A stretch of 64,000 bases of DNA from Pedobacter ghigonis (GTDB lineage: Bacteria; Bacteroidota; Bacteroidia; Sphingobacteriales; Sphingobacteriaceae). The stretch covers positions 1-64,000 of the forward strand of contig NZ_CAESCM010000006.1 in NCBI RefSeq assembly GCF_903166585.1. The letters run 5' to 3'. The number at the start of each line of letters is the position of its first letter. Position 1 is the stretch's first letter. This document shows positions 8,910-18,237 of this stretch, piece after piece. A program made the position numbers and the translations under genes. The notes under the pieces were generated by a model. The model ran no database searches and was not told where the DNA came from. It was given only the letters and a program-made list of their open reading frames with translations.

Positions 8910-9446
8910 ATGAGTGATATCAAATATATTTTAGGCAGCTTTGGCGATCCTGATGAAATGATGCATGGCATCGAAAAACTTCAGGAAAATAACATCAGCA
9001 TTTATGATGTATATACTCCAATGCCTATACACGGAATAGAAGCCAAATTAGGAATTAAAAGATCTAGAATCGATATCGCGGCATTTTGCTTTGGTATTAC
9101 CGGTACTTGCTGTGCATTCGCTTTGATTTATTTCTGCGCAGTTATCGATTGGAGAGTAAACATAGGTGGTAAACCATCATTTGCATTGCCGGATTTTATT
9201 CCGATAATGTTCGAGCTTACAGTATTATTCTGTGCTTTCGGTATGGTGTTAACTTACTATGCTTCTACACACTTATTTCCAGGAAGAGCACCAAGAGTGA
9301 TGGATTTACGTGCTACTGACGATCGTTTTGTAATTGCAGTTGATGCAAAAGACAATACAGCTCACACTGTAATTGATGGATTATTAAAAGATGCAGGTGC
9401 TTTAGAAATAAAGTATAATGAAAGGAAGTACATTAGCTATGAATAA
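8910..9446 (+). CDS. actD: alternative complex III subunit D (DUF3341)
   Basis: The 178-residue DUF3341 protein opens with the family signature of a small soluble domain (ILGSFGDPDEMMHGIEKLQE, then YDVYTPMPIHG), followed by two transmembrane helices (about residues 54-77 and 92-112) and a short C-terminal domain with HLFPGRAPR. ActD is a structural membrane subunit of ACIII without cofactors. Its last 8 bases overlap the start of actE (ATGAATAA), which suggests translational coupling. Confidence 0.93.
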   Translation: MSDIKYILGSFGDPDEMMHGIEKLQENNISIYDVYTPMPIHGIEAKLGIKRSRIDIAAFCFGITGTCCAFALIYFCAVIDWRVNIGGKPSFALPDFIPIMFELTVLFCAFGMVLTYYASTHLFPGRAPRVMDLRATDDRFVIAVDAKDNTAHTVIDGLLKDAGALEIKYNERKYISYE

Positions 9447-10023
9447 GAATAAATTTGTTTACACGGCGTTTTTAGCTATCGCTTTTGCAGCTACCTTTTC
9501 TGCTTGTAAAGATAAACGCAGTACTGGTTTAGAATATGCCAGAAACATGTATGATCCGATTGCTTACAATCCGGATCAGCCAAACAAGAATTTTAAAGAT
9601 GGTAAAACGGCACAATTGCCGCCAGCACACACTAAACCTGTTGGTTTTACAGAGTATGATGAGTATCCTAATACCAAAGAAGGATATGAAGCAGCTGGTG
9701 TGAGCATGGTTAACCCTTTACCGGTTGATACTGTAAATTTAGCTGAGGGTAAGCATTTGTTCGACGTTTTCTGTAGCCCATGCCATGGAACTAAAGGAGA
9801 CGGACAAGGACACCTGGTTAAAATTGAGAAATTTAATGGTGTGCCTTCGTACTTCGCAGGAAGTTCATCAAGAGGTGGAGATATGAAAGCGCTTACTGCA
9901 GGTAAAATCTACCACACCATTACATACGGTGTAAATAATATGGGCTCGCATGCTTCACAAATCTCACCAACCGATCGTTGGAAAGTAGTGATGTATGTTC
10001 AGGAATTACAAAAACAACAATAA
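9439..10023 (+). CDS. actE: alternative complex III subunit E, monoheme cytochrome c lipoprotein
   Basis: ActE is a periplasm-facing, lipid-anchored cytochrome c that passes electrons towards the oxidase. From the ATG at 9439 it has 194 residues with a lipoprotein signal (lipobox TFSAC, Cys23) and one heme site CSPCHGTKGDGQGH, followed by NNMGSH, which probably contains the distal Met ligand. The frame extends upstream to 9418, but that start would put seven extra residues before the signal peptide. The 9439 ATG also has a purine-rich AAAGGAAG at 9421-9428. It overlaps the actD stop by 8 bases. Confidence 0.92.
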   Translation: MNKNKFVYTAFLAIAFAATFSACKDKRSTGLEYARNMYDPIAYNPDQPNKNFKDGKTAQLPPAHTKPVGFTEYDEYPNTKEGYEAAGVSMVNPLPVDTVNLAEGKHLFDVFCSPCHGTKGDGQGHLVKIEKFNGVPSYFAGSSSRGGDMKALTAGKIYHTITYGVNNMGSHASQISPTDRWKVVMYVQELQKQQ

Positions 10024-10039
10024 GTAAAGCAGAATATAA

Positions 10040-11263
10040 ATGGGAACTCACAATATTAATTTTAGTGAACAGTTTGAGTTTACAGGAAAAGTAAAAACCT
10101 TAAGTATAGTTGGTATCCTTATCGGTGCTGCAGCTGTAGCCTTTGGTTTCTTAGCCGGCGATAAAGTGATGCACGAGCGTACTTTTGCCAACCTGTTGCT
10201 TATGGCATATTACTTTGCATGCGTTTGTATGTCGGGTACATTTTTCCTAGCTGTTCAATATGTAGCGCAGGCAGGATGGTCTGCATCTATTTTACGTGTA
10301 CCACAGGCTATGGCAAAAACTTTGCCTATAGCAGCTGTAATACTTGTTGTAGTTATTACTGCAGGTTTATTTACACATAACTTATACCACCACTGGAACG
10401 CTGAAGGATTAACCGATCCGAACAGCCCGCATTACGATTCGATCATTGCAGGTAAATCAGTATTCCTTAACGTACCTTTCTTTTTAGGTCGTCAGGTAAT
10501 CTTCTTAGGTGTTTACAGCATTTTCTCGATGCTTTTTGTTAAGCTTTCTTACAACGAAGATTTAGCAGGTGGTTTAAACTCTTACAGAAAAAGCTTCAAA
10601 AACGCTTGTATCTTCCTGGTTATCTACGGATTTACAACGCCGGTTTTTGCTTTCGATACCGTGATGTCGTTAGAGGCGCACTGGTTCTCAACCATGTTCG
10701 GTTGGTATAACTTTGCAGCCATGTGGGTAAGCAGTTTAGCAACTATTGCCATCATTCTGATCTTATTAAGAAGAGCTGGTTACATGCAATGGGTTAACAA
10801 TAGCCACTTACACAACTTAGGTCAGTTTATTTTTGGTTTCTCTATCTTCTGGACTTACGTATGGTTTGCTCAGTTCTTATTGATCTACTATGCAAACATG
10901 CCTGAGGAGACTGTATATTTCTTCAAACGCTTCGAATATTACAAGTTCTGGTTTTTCTTAAACCTTGCTATGAACTTTTTAGCGCCAGTGTTATTGTTAA
11001 TGGATAGAGATAACAAAAGAACCGACGCCAAATTATTATTCGTTTCTATCGTGGTATTATTAGGTCACTGGGTAGATTACTACCAAATGATTATGCCAGG
11101 TGCAGTAGAAGATGGCCACAACGGTTTCGGAATTGTTGAAATCGGAACTGCAGTAGGTTTCGTAGGATTGTTTACCTTTACCGTTTTATCGGCATTGAGT
11201 AAAAAACCTTTGATTGCAAAAAATCACCCATTATTACAAGAAAGTTTGCATCATCAACTGTAA
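10040..11263 (+). CDS. actF: alternative complex III subunit F, NrfD-like membrane protein
   Basis: The 407-residue polytopic protein has about ten helices and is homologous to ActC, as usual for ActF. It is the second NrfD-like membrane subunit of ACIII and has been linked to proton translocation. Recognisable stretches include FTHNLYHHWNAEGLTDPNSP and LLGHWVDYYQMIMPG near residues 340-355, the latter typical of the family. It follows actE by 16 bases and is separated from coxB by 69 bases of AT-rich DNA in which I see no terminator. Confidence 0.93.
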   Translation: MGTHNINFSEQFEFTGKVKTLSIVGILIGAAAVAFGFLAGDKVMHERTFANLLLMAYYFACVCMSGTFFLAVQYVAQAGWSASILRVPQAMAKTLPIAAVILVVVITAGLFTHNLYHHWNAEGLTDPNSPHYDSIIAGKSVFLNVPFFLGRQVIFLGVYSIFSMLFVKLSYNEDLAGGLNSYRKSFKNACIFLVIYGFTTPVFAFDTVMSLEAHWFSTMFGWYNFAAMWVSSLATIAIILILLRRAGYMQWVNNSHLHNLGQFIFGFSIFWTYVWFAQFLLIYYANMPEETVYFFKRFEYYKFWFFLNLAMNFLAPVLLLMDRDNKRTDAKLLFVSIVVLLGHWVDYYQMIMPGAVEDGHNGFGIVEIGTAVGFVGLFTFTVLSALSKKPLIAKNHPLLQESLHHQL

Positions 11264-11332
11264 TGATGATAAGATAGAGCAAATATTTAGTTATTATTAT
11301 AATTAGCAGTACAGCGTACTACTTTTAAGAAA

Positions 11333-12565
11333 ATGAGTTTAAGAAAGTTTATAACGAATAAAACGACCGCAGCTTTAGCAGTATTACTTACTGTTTTTGC
11401 AAACACTAGCGTATTTGCGCAAGATGCAGCAGCAGGTGCTGCCGCGGCACCTAAGGTTGATATGGGCGAGGTTTATAAATCGGTAATATTTTATATACTG
11501 ATTTTCCTTGCCGTATGTTTATTCATTGCAATTATCGGTAAATCGATAAGGGTATATGAATTAAGCCGCGAAGCACAAGGTAAACCTGTAGGCATTAATT
11601 GGAACAGGGTACATGCAAGTTTATTTGCCTTGTTTTTAGTGTTAGGTTTATACGGTGTATATTGGGAATATACAGTGCACGGTGCAATGTTACTTCCTGA
11701 TGCAGCATCAGAACATGGTAAGAAAATAGATGAGATGTTCAATTTAACATTGATCATCACCACAATTGTGTTTGTAGTAACACACATCTTATTATTCGGA
11801 TTTTCTTATATCTACAAATATTCTGCAAAAAGAAAAGCTTACTACTACCCACATAACAATACAATCGAAAAAATCTGGACAATTGTTCCGGCTTTAGTAT
11901 TAACGGTATTGGTGTTAATGGGTTTCTTAACCTGGAGATCAATTTTCTACAAAGTTGAAGATCCAAACAACAAACCATTACAAATTGAAGTAACTTCAGA
12001 GCAGTTTAAATGGTCTATCCGTTACCCTGGAGCTGATGGTGTTGTAGGTGCTAAAAACTACAAATTAACTACAGCTGCTAATCCACTGGGTATCGATTTC
12101 AAAGATCTTAACTCTCGTGACGATGAGATGGCTGACGAAATGGTTATTCCGGTTGGAAAACCAATTAAGTTAATCTTAACCAGTAAAGATGTAATTCACA
12201 GTTTTTACATGCCGCATTTCAGGGTTCAGTTAAACACTGTACCAGGTATGAAAACTTACTTTGAGTTTACGCCTACAAAAACAACTGCAGAGATGCAGCA
12301 AGAAACAAACGATCCTAACTTTAAGTACCTTTTCTTCTGTGCCAAAATCTGTGGTTCTGGTCACTACAACATGCAAAAAGTGGTACGTGTAGTTTCTGAG
12401 GCTGACTACAAAACCTGGATAGCAGAACAGAAAACATACTTAAACGATGATTTAAGAAAACAATTTAATTTGCCAGTGGCACCTGCACCTGTAAAAGCAG
12501 TAGCAGATTCAGCAGCTACAGATTCAGCAGCTGTTAAAACTAACCAAATGGCTTTAAATAAATAA
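11333..12565 (+). CDS. coxB: cytochrome c oxidase subunit II
   Basis: Subunit II carries the CuA centre that accepts electrons for the oxidase. The 410-residue protein has a signal peptide (to about residue 30), hydrophobic helices near 50-70, 94-112, 136-160 and 182-203, and a C-terminal cupredoxin domain. The CuA ligands are complete: His289 (DVIHSFYMPHFRVQ), Cys336, Cys340, His344 and Met347 in CAKICGSGHYNM. The residue between the two cysteines that is usually Glu (a Mg ligand in mitochondrial enzymes) is Lys338 here. Two more helices than the usual hairpin precede the catalytic domain. An Ala/Pro/Asp-rich tail ends the protein. It is followed by coxA after 23 bases. Confidence 0.95.
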   Translation: MSLRKFITNKTTAALAVLLTVFANTSVFAQDAAAGAAAAPKVDMGEVYKSVIFYILIFLAVCLFIAIIGKSIRVYELSREAQGKPVGINWNRVHASLFALFLVLGLYGVYWEYTVHGAMLLPDAASEHGKKIDEMFNLTLIITTIVFVVTHILLFGFSYIYKYSAKRKAYYYPHNNTIEKIWTIVPALVLTVLVLMGFLTWRSIFYKVEDPNNKPLQIEVTSEQFKWSIRYPGADGVVGAKNYKLTTAANPLGIDFKDLNSRDDEMADEMVIPVGKPIKLILTSKDVIHSFYMPHFRVQLNTVPGMKTYFEFTPTKTTAEMQQETNDPNFKYLFFCAKICGSGHYNMQKVVRVVSEADYKTWIAEQKTYLNDDLRKQFNLPVAPAPVKAVADSAATDSAAVKTNQMALNK

Positions 12566-12588
12566 TATTAAGCAGGAGCGAACGAATT

Positions 12589-14469
12589 ATGTCAACAATA
12601 GCATTACACGACGAACACAATCACGATCACGCTGATCATGGGCATCATAAAGAGACTTTGATTTCAAAGTACATCTTTAGTATGGATCATAAAATGATTG
12701 CCAAGCAATTTTTAATTACCGGTATCATTATGGCGGTAATAGCAATGGGCTTATCTATTTTATTCCGTATCCAATTGGCCTGGCCAGATAAAAGTTTCCC
12801 TTTCTTAGAAACATTTTTAGGTAAATGGGCTGAAGGCGGTCGTATTAAATCTGATTTTTATCTGGCACTGGTTACCATTCACGGTACCATTATGGTATTC
12901 TTTGTACTAACAGCCGGATTGAGCGGTACATTCAGTAACTTATTAATTCCCTTGCAGATTGGTGCACGAGATATGGCTTCGCCATTCTTAAACATGCTTT
13001 CATACTGGTTCTTCTTTATGGCCTGTGTGATCATGATGTCATCATTCTTTATTCAAACCGGCCCTGCATCTGGTGGTTGGACTGTTTATCCGCCATTATC
13101 TGTAGTAGCTAAGGCTATGCCAGGTTCGGGCTTGGGTATGACATTGTGGTTAATCAGTATGGTACTTTTCGTTGCTTCATCATTAATGGGTGGTATCAAC
13201 TATGTAAGTACAATCTTAAACATGCGTACTAAAGGTATGGATCTTTGGAAAATGCCTTTACCTATCTGGGCATTCTTCTTAACTGCTATCTTGGGCATTT
13301 TATCATTCCCTGTATTGGTTGCGGGTGTGGTATTAATGATTTTCGACCGTAGTTTCGGAACAAGTTTCTACTTATCTGATATCGTATTAGGTACTGATAT
13401 TTTACCAAACGAAGGTGGTTCGCCAATTTTATGGCAACACTTATTCTGGTTCTTAGGTCACCCTGAGGTATATATCGTAATCATGCCAGCTTTGGGTATT
13501 TCATCTGAAGTAATCTCAGTAAACTCACGTAAACCGATCTTCGGTTACCATGCGATGGTTTATTCATTGATCGGTATTACTGTATTGTCGTTCATCGTAT
13601 GGGGTCACCACATGTTTGTTACCGGTATGAACCCGTTATTGGGTGGTGTATTTATGATCACTACTTTAATTATTGCGGTACCATCGGCAGTAAAAACATT
13701 TAACTACCTGGCTACTTTATGGCGTGGTAACATCCGTTTCACCCCGGCCATGTTATTCGCTATTGGTTTAGTTTCATTCTTTATCTCTGGTGGTTTAACC
13801 GGTATCTTCTTAGGTAACGCATCTTTAGATATTAACTTACACGATACTTACTTTGTAGTTGCCCACTTCCACCTGGTAATGGGATCAGCAGCAATTTTTG
13901 GTATGCTTGCAGGTGTTTATCACTGGTTCCCTAAAATGTTCGGTAAAATGATGAACGCGAAACTAGGATATTTACACTTCTGGTTAACTTTCATCGCGGC
14001 ATATTTGGTATTCTTCCCGCTTCACTTCTTAGGTTTAGATGGTGTACCACGTCGTTACTATGCATTTACTGAGTTCGAGTTTATGAAAAAATGGTTAACT
14101 GTAAACGTATTTGTTACCTGGGCTGCTATTATGGCTGCATTGGCACAAGTTGCGTTCTTATTTAACTTCTTCTACTCGATCTTTAAAGGTAAAGTTTCTC
14201 CTCAAAACCCTTGGGAAGCCAATACATTAGAGTGGACTGCACCAGTAGAACACTTACATGGTAACTGGCCAGGAGAAATTCCAACTGTTTACAGATGGCC
14301 TTACGATTACAGCAAGCCAGGACATGATGCAGATTTCATTCCGCAAACTGTACCTTTCTCTCAAACCATGAGTTCTAACTTGCCTCACGATTTTGAAGGA
14401 AATGCTGAAGCAGAAAAAATTCAACAAGAATGGGAATTAGCCAATCCAGTTGAAGCAAATAAGGGCTAG
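12589..14469 (+). CDS. coxA: cytochrome c oxidase subunit I (aa3-type, A1-like)
   Basis: The catalytic subunit (626 residues) has all heme-copper ligands: His98 and His428 for low-spin heme a, His426 for heme a3, and His291, His340 and His341 for CuB. Tyr295 in GHPEVY is placed for the His-Tyr cross-link, and Glu293 of the same motif marks an A1-type D-channel. Twelve or more helices are apparent. The first 20 residues form an unusual tail rich in His and Asp/Glu (HDEHNHDHADHGHH, residues 7-20) that could bind metal. A hairpin follows the gene at 14494. Confidence 0.96.
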   Translation: MSTIALHDEHNHDHADHGHHKETLISKYIFSMDHKMIAKQFLITGIIMAVIAMGLSILFRIQLAWPDKSFPFLETFLGKWAEGGRIKSDFYLALVTIHGTIMVFFVLTAGLSGTFSNLLIPLQIGARDMASPFLNMLSYWFFFMACVIMMSSFFIQTGPASGGWTVYPPLSVVAKAMPGSGLGMTLWLISMVLFVASSLMGGINYVSTILNMRTKGMDLWKMPLPIWAFFLTAILGILSFPVLVAGVVLMIFDRSFGTSFYLSDIVLGTDILPNEGGSPILWQHLFWFLGHPEVYIVIMPALGISSEVISVNSRKPIFGYHAMVYSLIGITVLSFIVWGHHMFVTGMNPLLGGVFMITTLIIAVPSAVKTFNYLATLWRGNIRFTPAMLFAIGLVSFFISGGLTGIFLGNASLDINLHDTYFVVAHFHLVMGSAAIFGMLAGVYHWFPKMFGKMMNAKLGYLHFWLTFIAAYLVFFPLHFLGLDGVPRRYYAFTEFEFMKKWLTVNVFVTWAAIMAALAQVAFLFNFFYSIFKGKVSPQNPWEANTLEWTAPVEHLHGNWPGEIPTVYRWPYDYSKPGHDADFIPQTVPFSQTMSSNLPHDFEGNAEAEKIQQEWELANPVEANKG

Positions 14470-14493
14470 TTTAAAGCTTTAAATAAAATTTAG

Positions 14494-14536
14494 AAGGGGT
14501 ATCTGATTAAGTTTCTGCTTATCCGGATACCCTTTT
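14494..14536 (+). terminator. candidate weak terminator after coxA
   Basis: GGGTATC (14497-14503) and GATACCC (14526-14532) form a 7-bp stem with a 22-base loop, followed by TTTT. The short stem, long loop and brief T-tract suggest partial termination between the act-cox operon and ctaA. Confidence 0.5.
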
Positions 14537-14551
14537 CATCTTAATAGATAT

Positions 14552-15610
14552 ATGGTCAGCGGATCAGAACAACGTTTCATTAAAATTAATCTGATAACCA
14601 TCGTAATTACGTTATTGGTTATCCTTGCCGGCGGTATTGTACGCAGTACAGGCTCTGGCATGGGCTGTCCGGATTGGCCAAAATGTTTCGATCGTTATAT
14701 TCCACCTACCGATGTATCGCAGTTACCGGCCAATTACAAGGAAAAATATGTAGCGGGCAGGCTTAAGAAAAACGAAAAATTTGCCAAATACCTCGAAAGT
14801 ATGGGCAAAGTAGCATTGGCTGATAGCATCAGACATGATAAAAGCATTACAGTGCCTGAAGAGTTTAATCCAACTAAAACCTGGACCGAATATCTGAACC
14901 GTTTGGCGGGTGTAGCTGCCGGGATCTTTTTACTGTTAACAGCGATATGTTCTTTTACTTATAGAAAAACAGGTAAACGCATAATTGTATTAAGCATCCT
15001 TAATATTTTTGTGGTGGGATATCAGGGTTGGTTAGGTTCAATTGTAGTTTCTACTAACTTGGCGCAATGGGTGGTAACCGTACACATGCTTTTGGCACTG
15101 GTTATTCTGGCCATTTCCATTTACACCTATAACTACGCAAAACAGTTAAACAAGGCCCCATCGGTTATTATGTACCGCATATTGTGGCTTAAAGGATTTT
15201 TGTTCTTTACGTTAATTATAAGCCTTGTGCAGATTGTTATTGGTACCGATGTAAGGGAAGCGGTTGATGTAATTGCAAAGGCACTGGCCTATGGTGCTAA
15301 AGATACCTGGATTTCAAAAGTGGGAAGTATATTTTCTTATCACCGCGACCTGGCTATACTGGTGGTGATAACGAACGGGGTGGTTTATAAAATGGTTATC
15401 GACCGTTTTAGTGGCAAAGCAGCTCCACTGTTAACAGCCAGGTTTATCTTAATTACGCTCTTGGTTCAGTTATTAAGTGGTTTAGCTTTGGCATACATTG
15501 CTTTTCCGCCGGTAGCACAGGCATTACATATTTTGTTCTCTACGCTGCTGTTTAGTTTACAGTTTTACCTGTACTTGTTGGTTTACCGTACCAGTACATA
15601 TAAACAATAA
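14552..15610 (+). CDS. ctaA: heme A synthase (COX15/CtaA family)
   Basis: CtaA oxidises the C8 methyl of heme o to a formyl group, giving heme a for the oxidase. The 352-residue protein has eight predicted helices and the N-terminal family motif GGIVRSTGSGMGCPDWPKC (about residues 28-46), plus conserved His in VHMLLALVILA, YHRDLAILV and ALHILFSTLL. The first conserved position, usually EYxHR, reads EYLNR here, so one expected histidine is Asn. A hydrophilic insert at about 55-105 separates the first two helices. It is followed by ctaB 12 bases downstream. Confidence 0.93.
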   Translation: MVSGSEQRFIKINLITIVITLLVILAGGIVRSTGSGMGCPDWPKCFDRYIPPTDVSQLPANYKEKYVAGRLKKNEKFAKYLESMGKVALADSIRHDKSITVPEEFNPTKTWTEYLNRLAGVAAGIFLLLTAICSFTYRKTGKRIIVLSILNIFVVGYQGWLGSIVVSTNLAQWVVTVHMLLALVILAISIYTYNYAKQLNKAPSVIMYRILWLKGFLFFTLIISLVQIVIGTDVREAVDVIAKALAYGAKDTWISKVGSIFSYHRDLAILVVITNGVVYKMVIDRFSGKAAPLLTARFILITLLVQLLSGLALAYIAFPPVAQALHILFSTLLFSLQFYLYLLVYRTSTYKQ

Positions 15611-15622
15611 TATTTAAGGGAA

Positions 15623-16531
15623 TTGAAACAATATATTTCAGATTTTTCTAAACTCATCAAATTCAGGCTATCGTTTACGGTAGTGTTTTCTGCGTCGATC
15701 TCTTTTCTGATTGGGCAGAAGATGCAGGTAGGCAGAGGCCATATTCCAAGTATAGATTGGGGAAACTGGCTGATTTTAATTGCAGGTGGCTTTTTGGTTA
15801 CTGCAGCTGCTAATACCTTTAACGAGATTATTGAAAAGGACCTGGATAAACTGATGTCGCGCACTAAAGACAGGCCAATGCCAGCAGGTAGGATGACTAC
15901 CGGACAGGGATTAATTTTAGGTGTGTTTATGTCGTTTGTGGGTACCTGGTTATTGGGTAAATTAAATCTGGAAACGGGTTTATTATCGGTATTCTCGATT
16001 TTATTATATGCTTTTGCCTATACACCATTAAAAAGGAAATCGCCGATTGCCGTTTTTGTTGGAGCCATTCCGGGAGCATTGCCACCGCTTATTGGTTATC
16101 TGGCAGCATTTGGCAGTTTAAAAGCCGAATTGTTCCACGAAATCGATTATTACATTGCTGGTATTCTGTTCCTGATCCAGTTTGTATGGCAGTTCCCACA
16201 TTTTTGGGCCATTGCATGGGTATTGGATGATGATTATAAAAAAGCAGGCTTTAGGTTATTGCCTACCAAAAAACGTGATAAGGCAACAGCATTACTTACG
16301 TTTTTAAGCACGCTGATTTTAATACCGGTAAGTTTGCTGCCAACCTTTTATGGCTTTGGCGGTTATTACATAGCAGGCTTATCATTAATAGCTGGCTTTA
16401 TTTTTAGCTGGTTAGCATTTAAACTTTTACTGAACAGAGAAATGATTGATGCGAAGCGCGTGATGTTCTGTTCATTTTTTTACATCCCTGCTGTACAGCT
16501 GGGTTTATTATTAAATTTTATAGCAAAATAA
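15623..16531 (+). CDS. ctaB: protoheme IX farnesyltransferase (heme O synthase)
   Basis: This UbiA-type prenyltransferase (302 residues) adds a farnesyl group to heme b to make heme o, the substrate of CtaA. The first Asp-rich motif is NTFNEIIEKDLDKLMSRTKD with RPMPAGRM behind it; the second region is DDDYKKAGFRLLP. About nine helices are visible. The start appears to be TTG at 15623: it gives the usual family N-terminus (KQYISDFSKLIKFRLSF), and a purine-rich AAGGG lies just upstream at 15615-15620. It is 12 bases from ctaA and 15 bases before the next gene. Confidence 0.93.
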   Translation: MKQYISDFSKLIKFRLSFTVVFSASISFLIGQKMQVGRGHIPSIDWGNWLILIAGGFLVTAAANTFNEIIEKDLDKLMSRTKDRPMPAGRMTTGQGLILGVFMSFVGTWLLGKLNLETGLLSVFSILLYAFAYTPLKRKSPIAVFVGAIPGALPPLIGYLAAFGSLKAELFHEIDYYIAGILFLIQFVWQFPHFWAIAWVLDDDYKKAGFRLLPTKKRDKATALLTFLSTLILIPVSLLPTFYGFGGYYIAGLSLIAGFIFSWLAFKLLLNREMIDAKRVMFCSFFYIPAVQLGLLLNFIAK

Positions 16532-16546
16532 CTGATGGTTATCACA

Positions 16547-17113
16547 ATGGAAAAGATCCAGGATACATTTGATCCAAAACCCAGAAAGTTTATTGTTTGG
16601 TTATTCGTAGTATCATCTACCATTATGTTTGGGGGCTTTACCAGTTATTATCTGGTATTTGCCGCATCTAAAGGTAAAGGGCATGGTTTAGTATTGCCCG
16701 ATGCATTTATTTACTCGAGCCTGGTAATTTTAGCCAGCAGTGTTACTTTATTTTTAGCGGCAAGAGCCCTAAAGAAACTTAATTTCAGCTCACAGCGCAA
16801 CCTGCTTTGGCTTACTGTAATACTGGCTGTAGCTTTCGGCATTATGCAGTTTAATGCATGGGGAAGTATGGTTAGAACAGGAGCAACCCTGGTAGGCAAC
16901 AATGCAGCAATTTCTTTTATTTACGTAGTATCTGGCTTGCACTTGTTGCATATTATTGCTGGTGTAGGCTTTATAATTAATGCACTAATAGGCAGTTATA
17001 AGAATATTCCTGCTGCCAAGAGCCAGTATAGAATGGAAATCGCTTCTATTTTTTGGCATTTTATAGATATCCTATGGATATATCTATATGTTTTTTTACT
17101 TTTGAACCGTTAA
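16547..17113 (+). CDS. cytochrome c oxidase subunit III, first copy
   Basis: The 188-residue heme-copper oxidase subunit III has five helices and the C-terminal hallmark FWHFIDILWIYLYVFLLL; a second conserved stretch is SGLHLLHIIAGVGF. Subunit III stabilises the CuB-heme a3 core and has no redox centre. The frame is also open from an ATG at 16535; the 16547 start (MEKIQDTFD) removes four residues and either is possible. It is the shorter of two adjacent subunit III genes. Confidence 0.88.
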   Translation: MEKIQDTFDPKPRKFIVWLFVVSSTIMFGGFTSYYLVFAASKGKGHGLVLPDAFIYSSLVILASSVTLFLAARALKKLNFSSQRNLLWLTVILAVAFGIMQFNAWGSMVRTGATLVGNNAAISFIYVVSGLHLLHIIAGVGFIINALIGSYKNIPAAKSQYRMEIASIFWHFIDILWIYLYVFLLLNR

Positions 17114-17144
17114 ATTTGTTAACAAACTATTATACTATTTCCAA

Positions 17145-17858
17145 ATGAATGCAGTATCACAATTAGATCAAGTTAAAACCGGACCATGGAATGGTGGTCG
17201 TTCTCCGTGGTCGGTAGAATATGGTAAAATCATGATGTGGTTTTTCCTATTATCAGATGCTTTTACCTTTTCATCATTATTGATCTACTACGGCGCTCAG
17301 CGTTTTTCTAAATTAACATGGCCAGCTCCAGATAAAGTTTTCCAATCTATTCCAGGTATTGCCGAGCATGGTGCACCATTGGTTTTCGTGGGTATCATGA
17401 CTTTTATCTTAATCATGAGCTCGGTTACGATGGTGTTAGCGGTAGAAGCCGGACACAGACGTTCTAAAAAAGAAGTTATCGGCTGGATGGTTGCAACTAT
17501 CGTTGGTGGTTTTATGTTCTTAGGCTGTCAGGCAATTGAGTGGACTCACTTACACCACGATGGTTTCTGGTGGGGACATATCCCTTCTGCTGAGGAGTTA
17601 AAACACTTCTTCCTTAAGCCTGAAGATGTTTCATTAGTAGCTGCACAACAATTTGCAAACTTATTTTTTACCATTACCGGTTTCCACGGTTTCCACGTAT
17701 TTAGTGGTGTGGTAATTAACATCATCATCTTGATCATGACAATTAACGGAACCTTCGAAAGAAGAGGTCACTATTTAATGGTTGAGAAAGTTGGTTTATA
17801 CTGGCACTTCGTAGATTTAGTATGGGTGTTCGTATTTACATTCTTCTATTTGGTTTAA
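17145..17858 (+). CDS. cytochrome c oxidase subunit III, second copy
   Basis: This second subunit III paralogue (237 residues) is longer than its neighbour because of a loop of about 40 residues between helices (THLHHDGFWWGHIPSAEELK). It has the family marks FHGFHVFSGVVINII and the C-terminal GLYWHFVDLVWVFVFTFFYL. The two copies are similar only in the last helices, so they are diverged paralogues and probably both belong to one oxidase, as is common in Bacteroidota. It is followed by subunit IV after 25 bases. Confidence 0.9.
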   Translation: MNAVSQLDQVKTGPWNGGRSPWSVEYGKIMMWFFLLSDAFTFSSLLIYYGAQRFSKLTWPAPDKVFQSIPGIAEHGAPLVFVGIMTFILIMSSVTMVLAVEAGHRRSKKEVIGWMVATIVGGFMFLGCQAIEWTHLHHDGFWWGHIPSAEELKHFFLKPEDVSLVAAQQFANLFFTITGFHGFHVFSGVVINIIILIMTINGTFERRGHYLMVEKVGLYWHFVDLVWVFVFTFFYLV

Positions 17859-17883
17859 TTTATCATATTATAAAAATATTTTT

Positions 17884-18237
17884 ATGTCAGAGCACACACA
17901 TTCAACAGAAGGTCACGGACACGACGATCACGCAGGTTTATCAAAAGGTAAAATCTGGAAAGTTTTCGGAATCCTTTTATTAATTACTGTAATTGAGTTT
18001 ATCATTGCGTTGGTATTAATTCCGAAAGGATATATGACCCAGCATATTGGTAACTACGTTTATATCGTTTTAACATTATTAAAGGCTTTTTATATTGTGG
18101 CTTATTTCATGCACTTAAAGTATGAGAAACTTGGCTTACAGTTAGCGTTAACGGTATCATTCATTTTCATTATTTACTTTATTGTTTTAATGCTAATAGA
18201 AGGTGGGTTTTTAAACCTGCACATGATGAGCCATTAA
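17884..18237 (+). CDS. cytochrome c oxidase subunit IV (CyoD/CoxD-like)
   Basis: This small membrane subunit (117 residues) has three helices (about 26-46, 55-76 and 85-107) and the typical KAFYIVAYFMHLKYE loop. It is an accessory subunit of the heme-copper oxidase. The first 20 residues are His/Asp-rich (HTHSTEGHGHDDH), like the tail of subunit I in this locus. The stop overlaps the next start by one base (TAATG), indicating translational coupling with the SCO-like gene. Confidence 0.88.
   Translation: MSEHTHSTEGHGHDDHAGLSKGKIWKVFGILLLITVIEFIIALVLIPKGYMTQHIGNYVYIVLTLLKAFYIVAYFMHLKYEKLGLQLALTVSFIFIIYFIVLMLIEGGFLNLHMMSH

Noticed and set aside
15610..15700. A later ATG start for the heme O synthase
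   Set aside because: The next in-frame ATG would remove conserved N-terminal residues and part of the first helix; the TTG at 15623 has a purine-rich site before it.
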